This document shows, one piece after another, positions 16,741 through 29,488 of a DNA stretch of 64,000 nucleotides. Every line of letters begins with the position of its first letter. Within the stretch, counting starts at the first letter, position 1. This stretch comes from Planctomycetota bacterium (GTDB lineage: Bacteria; Planctomycetota; Planctomycetia; Pirellulales; PALSA-1355): NCBI GenBank assembly GCA_003389325.1, contig QQVE01000053.1:186001-250000 (forward strand), read 5' to 3'. The notes below the pieces were generated by a model. It worked only from the letters and a program-made list of their open reading frames with translations, made no database searches and had not been told where the DNA came from. Position numbers and translations under genes: made by a program.

Positions 16741-16865
16741 GAGGGGACTCCCGGTGGTGATTCTCTCGTGCAGCAAGGAGTATCGACCATACCCCGCGCG
16801 CCGGCCGCCATCAAGCCTTGCGGCGCGAATCCCCCTTTCCGCTTCTCGCGTGGCCCCCGGTGCGG

Positions 16866-17261
16866 CTATTTCTTCTTGTAGACTTCCGCAGGATCGAACA
16901 CCCGGTCGCCGACTACCTTCACGCCATCAGGTGTCACCTGGCGAAAAAAGCAGCTGGCGTATCCCTCGTGGCAGGCGGCGCGGCCCACCTGCTGGACCTT
17001 GAGCAGGATCGTGTCGGCATCGCAATCAAAGTAGATGGCCTGCACGTGCTGGATGTTGCCGCTTTCCTCACCCTTGCGCCACAGCCTCTGCCGCTCGCGA
17101 CTGAAGTAGACGGCCCGACCGGTGGCGACCGTTTCGGCATAGGCTTCGGCGTTCATGTAGGCCAACATCAGGACCTGGCCCGTTTCGGCGTCCTGGGCGA
17201 TGGCCGGCAGCAGCCCGCCACCCTTGCTGAAGTCCGGCCCGGGGGCATTGCTGGTGGTCAC
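16866..17261 (-). CDS. hisI: Phosphoribosyl-AMP cyclohydrolase
   Basis: A 131-residue HisI, the third step of histidine biosynthesis, which opens the purine ring of phosphoribosyl-AMP. Conserved motifs are GLLPAIAQDAETGQVLMLAY, FSRERQRLWRKGEESGN and the metal-binding DCDADTILLKVQQ plus ACHEGYASCFFR. The GTG at 17261 gives the normal length; the frame stays open further upstream. No HisE domain is fused. The gene is isolated from other his genes and divergent from the serine hydrolase at 17431. Confidence 0.95.
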   Translation of the reverse strand: MTTSNAPGPDFSKGGGLLPAIAQDAETGQVLMLAYMNAEAYAETVATGRAVYFSRERQRLWRKGEESGNIQHVQAIYFDCDADTILLKVQQVGRAACHEGYASCFFRQVTPDGVKVVGDRVFDPAEVYKKK

Positions 17262-17430
17262 GTGGTCAAGCTCCGACGATTCTGAGCGAAAACGTTTCGT
17301 GAAGGGTTCAGCATACCGCGTCGTGCGGCGCCGCGCCAAAGGCGTCGCAAGGGGCATAGTTGAACGGCCCCGGCGTTGGTCTACGATGGAACCCGCGCTC
17401 GATTTCACCAAGGCCCCAGGGGGATGACCC

Positions 17431-18945
17431 ATGCTGCGCCCATTTGGCTCGCCAAACCGTCGGATTTCTTGCATCCTGTCGCTGCTGCTGGTCGTCGTGG
17501 CCGCTCGGCCGGCGTTCTCAGCCGACGACCGCTTTGACCCCGTGCGGCAGCGTATCGAGCGGGCGATTGCCGATACGAACCTGCCGTCGATCGCCGTGGC
17601 CGTGGCCCACGAGGGAAAAATCGTGTGGGAAGAGGGCTTCGGCTGGGCCGACCGCGAGAACCGCGTGCCCGCCAGCGAGCACACGCTTTATTCGCTGGCC
17701 AGCATTTCCAAGCCGATCACCGCCACCGGGTTGATGATCCTGGTGGAGCGGGGCGTCATCGACTTGGATAAGCCCATCGACGACTACCTGGGCGAGGCCA
17801 AACTCCGTGCCCGCGTGGGCGACGCTGCCGAGGCCACCGTGCGGCGCGTGGCCAATCACACGGCCGGCTTGCCACTGCATTATCAGTTCTTCTACGAAAA
17901 CGAATCGTATCGCCCGCCCACGCGCGACGAGACGATCCGCCGCTACGCCAACCTGGTCAGCGCGCCGGGTGAGCGCTACCAGTACAGCAATCTCGGCTTC
18001 GGCCTCCTCGACTACGTCATCGAGCGTGCCGCCGAGCAGCCGTACGCCGACTTTATGCGCAAGGAAGTGTTTCTGCCGCTGGACATGACGCACACCTCTG
18101 TCGACGTCGGCCCGGGCCTCGAGCCGCATCAAGCCATTCGCTACACGCCCGAGGGCAAGCGGATTCCGTTTTACGAGTTCGACCATCCCGGTGCGTCGGC
18201 CGTGTACTCGAGTGCCCACGACCTGGTGCGGTTCGCGATGTTTCACCTGAAGGAACACCTTGGCGACCAGAAAGCGATCCTCTCCGACGCCGCCATCGAC
18301 CAGATGCAGCAAGAAACCGTGAGCTCGCCGGGCGGCGGATACGGCATCGGCTGGGGCACGTTCAAGAACAAGCGCGGCTACGATTGCGTGCAGCACACCG
18401 GCGGCATGCCGGGCGTGTCGACCGTGTGCCGCCTCGTGCCCGGTGAGCGGCTGGCCGTCGTGGCTTTGGCCAACAGCCGCAGTGGGCTGCCCTTTCGGCT
18501 GGCCGACATGATCACGGACATCATGCTCCCCGAGCAGGAGCGGAGCGAAAACAACGGCAAGCCTGAAAGCGACGACGAGGCGACCTCCGACGCGCCGTTT
18601 GCTCCCAGTGCCGAGTTGATCGGCACCTGGCAGGGCGAGCTCGTCACGCATCGCGGCGATGCGCCGCTGCGACTGGTAGTCAAAGACTCGGGCGATGTGC
18701 ACGTGCGCGTCGGACGCCAATTGTGGACGCTGCTCAACGACGTCAGCTTCCGCGACGGCTACCTGCGCGGACGCTTTGCCAGCGAGATCGACTACGAAGA
18801 CCACCGCGGCCGCGACTACCTGGTGCACCTGGAGCTGAAGCTGAGCGACGCAACGCTCTCGGGCCCCGCCGTGACGCACACTCAGCCCGACGCCTGGGGC
18901 TCGTCGGCCGTGACACATTGGGTCCAGTTGGAGCGCAAACAGTAG
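17431..18945 (+). CDS. Secreted beta-lactamase-family serine hydrolase
   Basis: A 504-residue protein of the class C beta-lactamase/esterase EstB/penicillin-binding-protein-like family (PF00144). It has a signal peptide (SCILSLLLVVVAARPAFSA). The active-site SxxK is in YSLASISKPITATG, the Tyr motif is YSNLGFGLLDYVIE and the third motif region is QHTGGMPGVSTV. A C-terminal beta domain (about residues 390-504) follows. Probable roles are periplasmic peptidase or esterase activity on peptidoglycan-type or other amide/ester substrates. Antibiotic resistance should not be assumed. Confidence 0.9.
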   Translation: MLRPFGSPNRRISCILSLLLVVVAARPAFSADDRFDPVRQRIERAIADTNLPSIAVAVAHEGKIVWEEGFGWADRENRVPASEHTLYSLASISKPITATGLMILVERGVIDLDKPIDDYLGEAKLRARVGDAAEATVRRVANHTAGLPLHYQFFYENESYRPPTRDETIRRYANLVSAPGERYQYSNLGFGLLDYVIERAAEQPYADFMRKEVFLPLDMTHTSVDVGPGLEPHQAIRYTPEGKRIPFYEFDHPGASAVYSSAHDLVRFAMFHLKEHLGDQKAILSDAAIDQMQQETVSSPGGGYGIGWGTFKNKRGYDCVQHTGGMPGVSTVCRLVPGERLAVVALANSRSGLPFRLADMITDIMLPEQERSENNGKPESDDEATSDAPFAPSAELIGTWQGELVTHRGDAPLRLVVKDSGDVHVRVGRQLWTLLNDVSFRDGYLRGRFASEIDYEDHRGRDYLVHLELKLSDATLSGPAVTHTQPDAWGSSAVTHWVQLERKQ

Positions 18946-18975
18946 ACGCCGTTCAACCGTTGCGCCTTAGACACT

Positions 18976-19047
18976 AGCCCGAAGCGGCCAGCGAGGGTCG
19001 TTGCGTCGCTTCTGGCGTTTTATCGACCCTCGCTTGCGCTTCGGGCT
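18976..19047. repeat. Long imperfect inverted repeat of planctomycete type
   Basis: The left arm (18976-19000) and right arm (19024-19047) pair as two 11-bp helices (AGCCCGAAGCG and AGCGAGGGTCG) with a 3/2-base internal bulge and a 23-base loop. It sits between the serine hydrolase and the DUF1549 gene, both on the plus strand. From memory, short palindromes built on GCCCGAAGCG...AGCGAGGG recur in intergenic DNA of Pirellula-like genomes. It could be a terminator or a REP-like element. Confidence 0.6.
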
Positions 19048-19181
19048 GGTTTGGGGCGGGGCCTAATGCGGCGTTCAACAACGGCATGTCCGCACCTTGG
19101 CTGGCCGGCGCGCGAGGGATTACAATAGCGGAACCAGCCCTGGTCCCTCCGTCAGACGCTCCCCACCCTTGAGTCTGCGAC

Positions 19182-22292
<3,111 letters not shown>

Positions 22293-22299
22293 CCCCGCG

Positions 22300-23727
22300 A
22301 TGAAACGGCAAGGCACGGCAAACGGCGATTCGCCTGCGACCTCCCGCCGCTGGTTCCTCGGGCAGTGCGGCGTGGGACTCGGCGTGATGGCGCTGCAGGC
22401 GCTCATGGAGAGCACCGCGGGCGGTGCTCCGGCGCCCTTCGACCCGCTTGCGCCGAAGCGGCCGCACTACACGCCCAAGGCCAAGCACGTCATCTTTCTG
22501 TTTCAAGCCGGGGCTCCCAGCCAGCTCGACCTGTTCGACTACAAGCCGCAGTTGGAAAAGCTCGACGGCAAACTGCCGCCCAAGGAGTTGATCGAGAACT
22601 ATCGAGCGGCATTCATCAATCCCAACTCGACGTTCCTGGCGCCCAAGTTCAAGTTTGCCAAACACGGCCAGTCCGGCGCGGAGTTGTCGGACCGGCTGCC
22701 GCACCTGGCCCAGATCGTCGACGACGTGGCCATCGTCCGCTCGCTGGTGACCGACGCGTTCAACCATGCTCCGGGCCAGATCATGATGAACACCGGCTCG
22801 CAACAGTTCGGCCGGCCGAGCTTCGGGGCCTGGACGACCTACGGCCTGGGAAGCGAGAGCCGCGACCTGCCCGGCTTCGTGGTGCTGAACTCGGCCAAGA
22901 AAGGCACCAGCGGCGGCGCGAGCAACTGGGGCTGTGGGTTCTTACCGACCGTGTACCAGGGCGTGCCCTTCCGCAGCCAGGGCGACCCCGTGCTGTTTCT
23001 TTCCAACCCGCCGGGCATCGATCGCCAGTCGCAGCGCGATTCGCTCGACGCGCTGGCCAAGCTCAACGCGATGCGGTTGGACGTGGTCGGCGACCCGGAG
23101 ATCGCCACGCGCATCAACTCCTTCGAGTTGGCTTACAAGATGCAGGCCAGCGCCCCCGACCTGATGGACATCGCCGAGGAGTCGCAGGCCACGCTCGACA
23201 TGTACGGGGCCGAGCCCGGCAAGCCATCGTTTGCCAACAATTGCCTGCTCGCCCGGCGGCTGGTCGAGCGCGGCGTGCGGTTCGTGCAACTGTTTCACGA
23301 GGCCTGGGATCATCACGGTGGTTTGACCAAGGGACTGACCGAGCAGTGCGCGCTGACCGACCAGCCCGCGGCAGCGCTCGTGAGGGACCTCAAGCAGCGC
23401 GGGCTATTGGATGAAACACTCGTCATCTGGGGAGGCGAATTCGGCCGCACGCCGATGGTGCAGGGGGGCAACGACGGCCGCGATCATCATCCCAACGCCT
23501 TCACCATGTGGCTGGCCGGCGGCGGCATCAAGCCGGGCATCACGCTGGGCGAGACCGATGAGTTCGGCTTCAACGCCGTGACCGATCGCGTGCACGTCCA
23601 CGATCTGCACGCCACGCTGCTGCACCTCTTGGGCTTCGACCACACCCAGTTGACCTATCGCTTCCAGGGCCGCGACTTCCGCCTGACCGACGTCCACGGC
23701 AACGTCGTCGACAAGCTGCTGGCGTAG
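22300..23727 (+). CDS. DUF1501 protein with Tat-like signal
   Basis: A 475-residue protein of the DUF1501 family (sulfatase/alkaline-phosphatase-like fold). It has a twin-arginine-like leader (TSRRWFLGQCGVGLGVMALQ). Family motifs are HVIFLFQAGAPSQLDLFDYK, NHAPGQIMMNTGSQQFGRPS, VIWGGEFGRTPMVQG and DRVHVHDLHATLLHLLGFDH. It probably folds before export to the periplasm. It forms an operon with the upstream DUF1549 gene. Enzymatic activity is not established for the family. Confidence 0.95.
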   Translation: MKRQGTANGDSPATSRRWFLGQCGVGLGVMALQALMESTAGGAPAPFDPLAPKRPHYTPKAKHVIFLFQAGAPSQLDLFDYKPQLEKLDGKLPPKELIENYRAAFINPNSTFLAPKFKFAKHGQSGAELSDRLPHLAQIVDDVAIVRSLVTDAFNHAPGQIMMNTGSQQFGRPSFGAWTTYGLGSESRDLPGFVVLNSAKKGTSGGASNWGCGFLPTVYQGVPFRSQGDPVLFLSNPPGIDRQSQRDSLDALAKLNAMRLDVVGDPEIATRINSFELAYKMQASAPDLMDIAEESQATLDMYGAEPGKPSFANNCLLARRLVERGVRFVQLFHEAWDHHGGLTKGLTEQCALTDQPAAALVRDLKQRGLLDETLVIWGGEFGRTPMVQGGNDGRDHHPNAFTMWLAGGGIKPGITLGETDEFGFNAVTDRVHVHDLHATLLHLLGFDHTQLTYRFQGRDFRLTDVHGNVVDKLLA

Positions 23728-23895
23728 GCGCACGGCGCCTTCTTGCACGCCCGCGCAACGCTCGCGGTGGGCAAGCGCGAAGCGCACATCCGGCACGACC
23801 CGGCGCACCCGCTGGGGCTTTTGCCTCCCCCCCGATTTCGACGTAGGTATTGGTTGCGGAGAAGTTTGTGGACCGCGCCAACTCGGGGAGGCACT

Positions 23896-25326
23896 ATGCG
23901 CGTCGCAGTGATTGGCGCGGGGCCGGCCGGGCTGACGGCCGCCTATCAGTTGGCCAAGTCCGGCGTCGAGGTCGAGGTGTTCGAGGCCTCGTCCGGCGTC
24001 GGCGGACTGGCGCGCAGCATGACGCTCTGGGGCCAGACGGTCGACCTGGGCCCGCACCGGTTCTTTTCAAGCGATGCTCGCGTCAATCGCCTCTGGCTGG
24101 AGGTGGTGGGCCGCGACTACCAGATGGTCGACCGCACCACGCGCATCTACTACCGCGGCCGATTCTTCGACTACCCGCTCTCGGCCGCCAACGCCCTGCG
24201 CAATCTCGGCCCGCGCGAAGCCGTCGGGTGCCTGGCCAGCTACCTGCGCCAACAGTGCCGATGCCGCCCGCCCCAGCAGGACGACGCCAGCTTCGAAGAC
24301 TGGGTCGTCCAGCGATTCGGCCGCCGGCTGTTCGAAGTGTTTTTCAAGTCGTACAGCGAGAAGCTCTGGGGCATGCCGTGCAGTGAACTCGATGCCGACT
24401 TCGCCGCCGAGCGAATCAAGAAGCTCTCGCTGGCCGAAGCGGTCAAGAACGCCTGTGGCCTGGGCCGCGGCAAACATCGCACGCTCGTCGATCGGTTCGC
24501 CTATCCAACCGCCGGCACCGGCATGGTCTACGAACGCATGGCCGAATACATCCGTGGGCTGGGGGGCGAAGTGCATCTCGACCGGCCTGTGCGGCGCGTC
24601 CTGGTTGAAGGGAATCGAGCACGGGGCGTGGAGGAACTGTGGGGCGACGAGCGAAAGTTCGATCACGTCATCTCCACGATGCCGCTCACGCTGATGACCA
24701 AGAACCTGCCCGGCGTGCCCGAGCCCGTGCGGCGCGCGGCCGAGCAACTGAAGTTTCGCAATACGATCCTGGCCTACCTGCTCGTCGACCAGCGCGACCT
24801 GTTTCCCGACCAGTGGCTCTACGTGCACTCGCCGGAACTGCTCGTGGGCCGGGTGACCAACTTTCGCAACTGGGTGCCCACGCTCTGCAATTCGTTCTCC
24901 GAAACGATCCTGTCGCTGGAGTATTGGTGCAACGACACGGACCAACTTTGGCAGCAGAGCGACGACGATTTGATCCGCCGTGCGGGGATCGAGATGGTTT
25001 CGACCGGTCTGCTCGGGCGGAGCCGTGTGCTCGACGGTTACGTCGTGCGCGTGAAGCGGTGCTATCCGGTTTGCGCCCGCGGCTATAAGCGGCACGTGCA
25101 GACGATCACCGATCACCTCGATTCGATTCGCGGGCTCTCGGTCATCGGCCGCTACGGAGCTTTCCAATACAACAACCAGGACCACAGCATTCTGATGGGC
25201 ATGCTCGCGGCCGAGAACGTGCTGGAAGCCAAACGGCACAACCTGTGGGGCGTGAACGCCGGCCTCGAGCCCTACCCGGAATCGGCCGTGATCGGCGACG
25301 AGGGGCTCGTTGCCGCTGAAGCCTAA
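23896..25326 (+). CDS. FAD-dependent UDP-galactopyranose-mutase/protoporphyrinogen-oxidase-like protein
   Basis: A 476-residue flavoprotein with an N-terminal Rossmann FAD site (MRVAVIGAGPAGLTAAYQLA) and the VDLGPHRFFSSDARVN loop found in UDP-galactopyranose mutase-like and amine-oxidase-like enzymes. Further motifs are YYRGRFFDYPLSAANAL, FFKSYSEKLWGMPCSELDA, TAGTGMVYERMAEYIR and GLSVIGRYGAFQYNNQDHSI. The set resembles the 'NAD(P)/FAD-dependent oxidoreductase' enzymes in polysaccharide loci that contract sugar-nucleotide rings. SD GGGGAG precedes the ATG. The neighbours are not glycosylation genes, so the exact substrate is open. Confidence 0.85.
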   Translation: MRVAVIGAGPAGLTAAYQLAKSGVEVEVFEASSGVGGLARSMTLWGQTVDLGPHRFFSSDARVNRLWLEVVGRDYQMVDRTTRIYYRGRFFDYPLSAANALRNLGPREAVGCLASYLRQQCRCRPPQQDDASFEDWVVQRFGRRLFEVFFKSYSEKLWGMPCSELDADFAAERIKKLSLAEAVKNACGLGRGKHRTLVDRFAYPTAGTGMVYERMAEYIRGLGGEVHLDRPVRRVLVEGNRARGVEELWGDERKFDHVISTMPLTLMTKNLPGVPEPVRRAAEQLKFRNTILAYLLVDQRDLFPDQWLYVHSPELLVGRVTNFRNWVPTLCNSFSETILSLEYWCNDTDQLWQQSDDDLIRRAGIEMVSTGLLGRSRVLDGYVVRVKRCYPVCARGYKRHVQTITDHLDSIRGLSVIGRYGAFQYNNQDHSILMGMLAAENVLEAKRHNLWGVNAGLEPYPESAVIGDEGLVAAEA

Positions 25327-25480
25327 TCGCTGGTGTGGCGGTTTCTTGGCGACCTGTGGGCGGCCTAGCGCATGGCCCAAAGCGCGCAGTCTCACCCGCC
25401 TGCCGAATAGTTGCCTCGCTGCGCCCCACGTCCTATAACGACCGGTGAAATCCAACCCGCCTTGCTACGGAGGTGCAGAT

Positions 25481-26761
25481 ATGAAGACGCGAATCCTGAC
25501 GGTGGTCGTTTGCTTGACGTGCCTCACGGCGCTGGCCGCCGACTGGCCGCAATGGCGCGGGCCGAATCGCGACGGTGTGTCGGCCGAAACGCAATTGCTT
25601 TCCACCTGGCCCACCGAGGGACCGACGCTGGTGTGGCAGGCCAAGGACCTGGGCGAAGGATACTCCACGCCTGCCGTCGTGGGGGATCGCATCTATATGA
25701 ATAGCAACGAGGGCATGGACGACGAGTACGTGATGTGCCTGTCGGCTCGCGACGCCAAGCAAGTCTGGCGGACGCGGATCGGCAAGGTTGGCCCCAATCG
25801 CGGACCGCAGTATCCCGGCGCCCGCAGCACACCGACAGTCGACGGTGCTTTGCTCTATACGCTGGGCTCCGACGGCGACCTGGCCTGTGTCGAAACCGAG
25901 ACCGGCGAGATTCGCTGGAGCAAGAACCTGCAAGAAGAGTTCGGCGGTAAGCCCGGCAAGTGGGCCTATTCCGAATCGCCGCTGGTCGACGGCGACGTCG
26001 TGGTCTGCACGCCCGGCGGCAGCGAAGCGACGCTGTTGGCCCTGGACAAGAAGACCGGCGAGGTCGCCTGGAAGTGCCCGATTGCCGAAGGGGACGAGGC
26101 CGCGTATGCTTCGATCATCATCGTCGAGGGACCGGGCCCCAAGCAGTACGTGCAGTTCCTGCAGAAGGGCTTGGTCGGCGTCGACGCCAAGACCGGCAAG
26201 TTTCTGTGGCGCTACGATCGCACGGCCAAGGGCAGCCCGGCCAATATTCCCACGCCGGTGGCCAACGACGGGCTGGTCTATAGCGCTACCGGACGCGGCG
26301 GCGGCGGGACCGTGCGTCTGAGTGCCGACGGCGACGAGGTCGAGGCCGAGCAGGTCTACTTCGACGTCAAGCTGCCCAAGAGCATCGGCGGCGCCGTGCT
26401 GGTCGACGGGCACCTGTACGGCACGAACAGCGGGGGGCTGATGTGCGTCGACTTCGCCAGCGGCGAGATCAAGTGGGAAAGCCGTGGCGTCGGGGCCGGT
26501 TCGGTGCTGGCGGCCGACGGGCGGCTGTACGTCCACGGCGAGAACGGCGACGTGGCGCTGGTCGAAATCACGCCCGAGGCCTACAACGAGAAAGGCCAGT
26601 TCACGCTTCCCGATCAGCCCGACCGGGGACGCGCGAAGGCCTGGACCTATCCGGTCATCGCCGGCGGCAAGCTCTACCTGCGCGACTTCGGCACCATGTG
26701 GTGCTACGACATCAGCGACAACGAGGACTTCGGGCCGACGTCGAGTCGGCCACGCAGATAG
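25481..26761 (+). CDS. Secreted PQQ-like beta-propeller protein
   Basis: A 426-residue secreted protein. The signal peptide (TRILTVVVCLTCLTALA) is followed by the planctomycete hallmark ADWPQWRGPNRDGVSAE and repeated propeller blades (YMNSNEGMDDEYVMCLSARD, LYTLGSDGDLACVETETGEI, ALDKKTGEVAWKCP, VGVDAKTGKFLWRYDRTAKG). No catalytic residues for PQQ dehydrogenase activity are visible, so a BamB-like scaffold or binding function is more likely. SD GGAGG lies 6 bases before the ATG. Confidence 0.9.
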   Translation: MKTRILTVVVCLTCLTALAADWPQWRGPNRDGVSAETQLLSTWPTEGPTLVWQAKDLGEGYSTPAVVGDRIYMNSNEGMDDEYVMCLSARDAKQVWRTRIGKVGPNRGPQYPGARSTPTVDGALLYTLGSDGDLACVETETGEIRWSKNLQEEFGGKPGKWAYSESPLVDGDVVVCTPGGSEATLLALDKKTGEVAWKCPIAEGDEAAYASIIIVEGPGPKQYVQFLQKGLVGVDAKTGKFLWRYDRTAKGSPANIPTPVANDGLVYSATGRGGGGTVRLSADGDEVEAEQVYFDVKLPKSIGGAVLVDGHLYGTNSGGLMCVDFASGEIKWESRGVGAGSVLAADGRLYVHGENGDVALVEITPEAYNEKGQFTLPDQPDRGRAKAWTYPVIAGGKLYLRDFGTMWCYDISDNEDFGPTSSRPRR

Positions 26762-26780
26762 AGCCCGCCGCGGCTAGTGC

Positions 26781-27836
26781 CTACTGCTCGACCGCTTCGG
26801 TGACGATTTCGAACAGCGAGTGGATCGTATCCAGCGTTTGCTGCTGGTCCGTCTTGCTGTCCGGATTGTTGTAGTACACGTGAAACGTGTACCAGCGGCC
26901 GTTCTTGTTCTTTAGCAGCCAGTTGCCGCACAGCAACTGATCCTCCGAACCGCCCTTGAAGCCGATATAGGGCCACTGCGGCTGATCGGGCGGCAGCTTG
27001 GTCTCGACCGCCAGCACGCCGCGCAGCGGGTTGGCTGCCTCGTTTTCCTCGGTGTGGTTCTTGATCCAATCCAGCGCCCGGGCCATGTCGATCGGCGTGG
27101 CATACCATTCCGCGGCGTCATAGGCGGCGGTGTCGAAGTCGACATCCTCGTAGTTGGTGCCCTCCCGGAGACGCTTGGCCAGGAACTCACGCCGGCCGGC
27201 TTCGTCCAGCTCCTGATACTCGTGCCCCGGTACGCCCGTGTTCTTGTCGCGCAGCAACGTCATTTCGCGCGTCGTGAGCAGCGGGCGGTTCCATTCGGGG
27301 TTGCGATTGCCCATCGTGGTCATCTGGTTCTCGATCTGCTCGCGACCCAGCAGGTGGATCAGGTGATCGGTGGCCGTGTTGTCGCTGATCGTGATCATCT
27401 TCAGCGATAGGGTTTGCAGTGTTACCGGCGAGCCCACGGGCCAATCGGCCATCTCGCTGTGCGGAGGGCCTTTCCAGTCGGCCCGCAGCCGCATCACGTT
27501 GTCGAGCCCGCGCCGGTCGCCGTTCACTTCGTCGGCCAGCGTGCCGAGGATGAACAGCTTGAAGCTGGAGCCGACGGCAAACCGCTCGTCCTGGTTGATG
27601 CCGTACAGCACCTGCGGTCCGCTGGCGGTCAGTTCCGTGAACAGAAAGCCGGTGTGGCCTGGCAACTTGTCGAGCGCGGCTTTGGCCTTGGCTTCGACGT
27701 CGCCGGCTTCGAACGTCGTCGGCAATACGCTGATCGTGAGCAACGCAATCTGCAACAGAATCGTGGCAGACCTCCTCGAGAATCCTGGAAGGTGCAGGCG
27801 CGCTCGAGCTGAGCGCGCGCTTATGCGATCTGCCAT
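26781..27836 (-). CDS. Class A beta-lactamase-like serine hydrolase
   Basis: A 351-residue protein of the class A beta-lactamase-related family (PF13354). It has an N-terminal signal anchor (about residues 22-40), the active-site SxxK (Ser90-Ser-Phe-Lys93 in FAVGSSFKLFILG), SDN (151-153, MITISDNTATDHLI), and a KTG-equivalent KGGSEDQLL near residue 300. It is about 60 residues longer than typical class A beta-lactamases, mostly between SDN and KGG (RREFLAKRLREGTNYEDV). It may be a peptidoglycan- or peptide-directed hydrolase. The frame extends upstream to 28148 but would overlap the sulfatase gene; the ATG at 27836 is preferred. Confidence 0.85.
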   Translation of the reverse strand: MADRISARSARARLHLPGFSRRSATILLQIALLTISVLPTTFEAGDVEAKAKAALDKLPGHTGFLFTELTASGPQVLYGINQDERFAVGSSFKLFILGTLADEVNGDRRGLDNVMRLRADWKGPPHSEMADWPVGSPVTLQTLSLKMITISDNTATDHLIHLLGREQIENQMTTMGNRNPEWNRPLLTTREMTLLRDKNTGVPGHEYQELDEAGRREFLAKRLREGTNYEDVDFDTAAYDAAEWYATPIDMARALDWIKNHTEENEAANPLRGVLAVETKLPPDQPQWPYIGFKGGSEDQLLCGNWLLKNKNGRWYTFHVYYNNPDSKTDQQQTLDTIHSLFEIVTEAVEQ

Positions 27837-27934
27837 GAAGTCTAGTACCCCGCGACATCGCACTCGGCGTGGCAAACCCCGTGCCTGGCGTGACGCACGA
27901 ATCGCGGATTCCGGTAAGGCGTGTTGTGCCGCCT

Positions 27935-29488
27935 TTATCGCACGCCGCCCGGGTAGGCCACGGGCTCGCCGCTCGACTTGTCGACCGGCACGGTCGCGTC
28001 GACGTCGACGAGATATCGGCCCAACTCCTTGGCCATCCGGTCGCGGATCTCGGGGCGCTCGTCGGCCAGATCGTGGTACTCGCCGATGTCCTCGGCCAGA
28101 TTGAACAACTCGTAGCGCCCGTCGGCGTAGTAGTAGATCAGCTTCCAATCGCCGCGGCGGATCGTGCTCGAAGGAGCAATGCCGGGGCCCGTGCCTCCCC
28201 AGTGATTGGGATAGTGCCAGAACAGCGGACGCTCGTCGCGCACATCGTCATGCTCGCCGTGGAGCAAGCCGGCAAAGCTGCGCCCGTCGAGCACGCCGCC
28301 GATTTGCTGAAAGCCCTCGATCCCGGCCATTTCCAGGATGGTGGGAAAGAAGTCCTCGATGATCACCGGCTGCGTGCAGGTCGAGCCCGCCTTGGTGACG
28401 CCCGGCCAGCGGACGATCATCGGCTCGCGAATGCCGCCCTCGTAGGCCGAGCCCTTGCCGCTGGCCAGCGGCCGGTTGTGCGTGTTCGGCTCGCCGCCGC
28501 GGGCATGGGCGCTCAGGCCCCCGTTGTCGGAGGTGAACAGCACGATCGTCTCATCGGACAGATCGTGCCGCTCGATGTTGTCGAGAATGTCGCCCAGCGA
28601 TTTGTCCATGCCTTCGATCATCGCCGAGTACATGGCTTCCTTGTGATCGAGTCCGGCGTCGCGATACGTCTGATAGAAGCGAGAGTCCTTCATCAGCGGC
28701 GTGTGCACGGCGTAGTGGGCCACGTACAGAAAAAACGGCTTGCCGTCGTCGATGGCCTGGTCCATGGCCACCAGTGCCTCGCGCGTCAGCGCTTCGGTCA
28801 GGAAGATGTCCTGGCCGTGATACTTCTCGAGTCCCGGCACGTCCCAAGGGCGATTCTTGTTGCTGCGCTTGTTGCTGAAGTTGTCGGTGCCAAGGTAGCT
28901 GGCTGGCGCTCCGGCGGCGTGCCCGGCGATGTTGACGTCGAAGCCGAGGTTGAGCGGGTCGGCTCCCGGTGTGTCGACGGCGCCGAAGTGGGCTTTGCCG
29001 GTGTGAATGGTGCGATAGCCCGCCTGGCGCAACACTGCCGGCAAGGGTGTGGCGTGCACCGTGCGCTTCACGCCGGAGGTGGGGCACAACCCGCCGGAGT
29101 TCCAGCCCGGGAAGCGCAGCGTATCGTGTTCGCGATCCGTGGCCGGCTCGACCCGCAGCGTCCAGTTGGTAACCCGATGCCGCGCGGCGTTGAGGCCCGT
29201 CATCAGGCTGACGCGCGTGGGCGTGCAGACCGTACAGGAGTAGGCCTGCGTGAACTTCATGCCGCTCTTGGCCAGCCGCTGCATGTTGGGCGTGTGGTAG
29301 CGGCGGTTGAAGGGCGTTTCTTCGGTATGGAAAGGCACCGACGTGTCCTGCCAGCCCATGTCGTCGACCAGAAACATTACGATGTTGGGCCGCGAGTCGT
29401 TCGTGCCTTCGGCGGCTTGGGCGGGCGCTCCGTAGGCGGCCATCGCCAGCGAGCCAATGGCAAGCCACAGCAGTGTCCGGATGGGCAT
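27935..29488 (-). CDS. Secreted sulfatase
   Basis: A 517-residue arylsulfatase-type enzyme with a signal peptide (LLWLAIGSLAMAAYGAPAQA). The metal site opens with PNIVMFLVDDMGWQDTSV. The formylglycine-forming motif is CTPTR in SCTVCTPTRVSLMTG, and conserved GKAHFG and IVLFTSDNGG (Asp-Asn metal ligands) follow. It needs a formylglycine-generating enzyme, which is not in the window. It probably removes sulfate from algal or mucin-type polysaccharides in the periplasm. A GAGGAA SD lies upstream of the ATG. The beta-lactamase-like gene follows 98 bp downstream on the same strand. Confidence 0.95.
   Translation of the reverse strand: MPIRTLLWLAIGSLAMAAYGAPAQAAEGTNDSRPNIVMFLVDDMGWQDTSVPFHTEETPFNRRYHTPNMQRLAKSGMKFTQAYSCTVCTPTRVSLMTGLNAARHRVTNWTLRVEPATDREHDTLRFPGWNSGGLCPTSGVKRTVHATPLPAVLRQAGYRTIHTGKAHFGAVDTPGADPLNLGFDVNIAGHAAGAPASYLGTDNFSNKRSNKNRPWDVPGLEKYHGQDIFLTEALTREALVAMDQAIDDGKPFFLYVAHYAVHTPLMKDSRFYQTYRDAGLDHKEAMYSAMIEGMDKSLGDILDNIERHDLSDETIVLFTSDNGGLSAHARGGEPNTHNRPLASGKGSAYEGGIREPMIVRWPGVTKAGSTCTQPVIIEDFFPTILEMAGIEGFQQIGGVLDGRSFAGLLHGEHDDVRDERPLFWHYPNHWGGTGPGIAPSSTIRRGDWKLIYYYADGRYELFNLAEDIGEYHDLADERPEIRDRMAKELGRYLVDVDATVPVDKSSGEPVAYPGGVR

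Noticed and set aside
17518..18918. Long minus-strand open frame opposite the serine hydrolase gene
   Set aside because: Codon-mirroring shadow of a clear enzyme; no domain recognised.
24067..25455. Long minus-strand open frame opposite the flavoprotein gene
   Set aside because: Again a shadow: His/Arg-rich, without motifs.
27837..28148. Longer beta-lactamase-like protein starting at 28148
   Set aside because: It would overlap the conserved end of the sulfatase gene; the signal anchor begins after the ATG at 27836.
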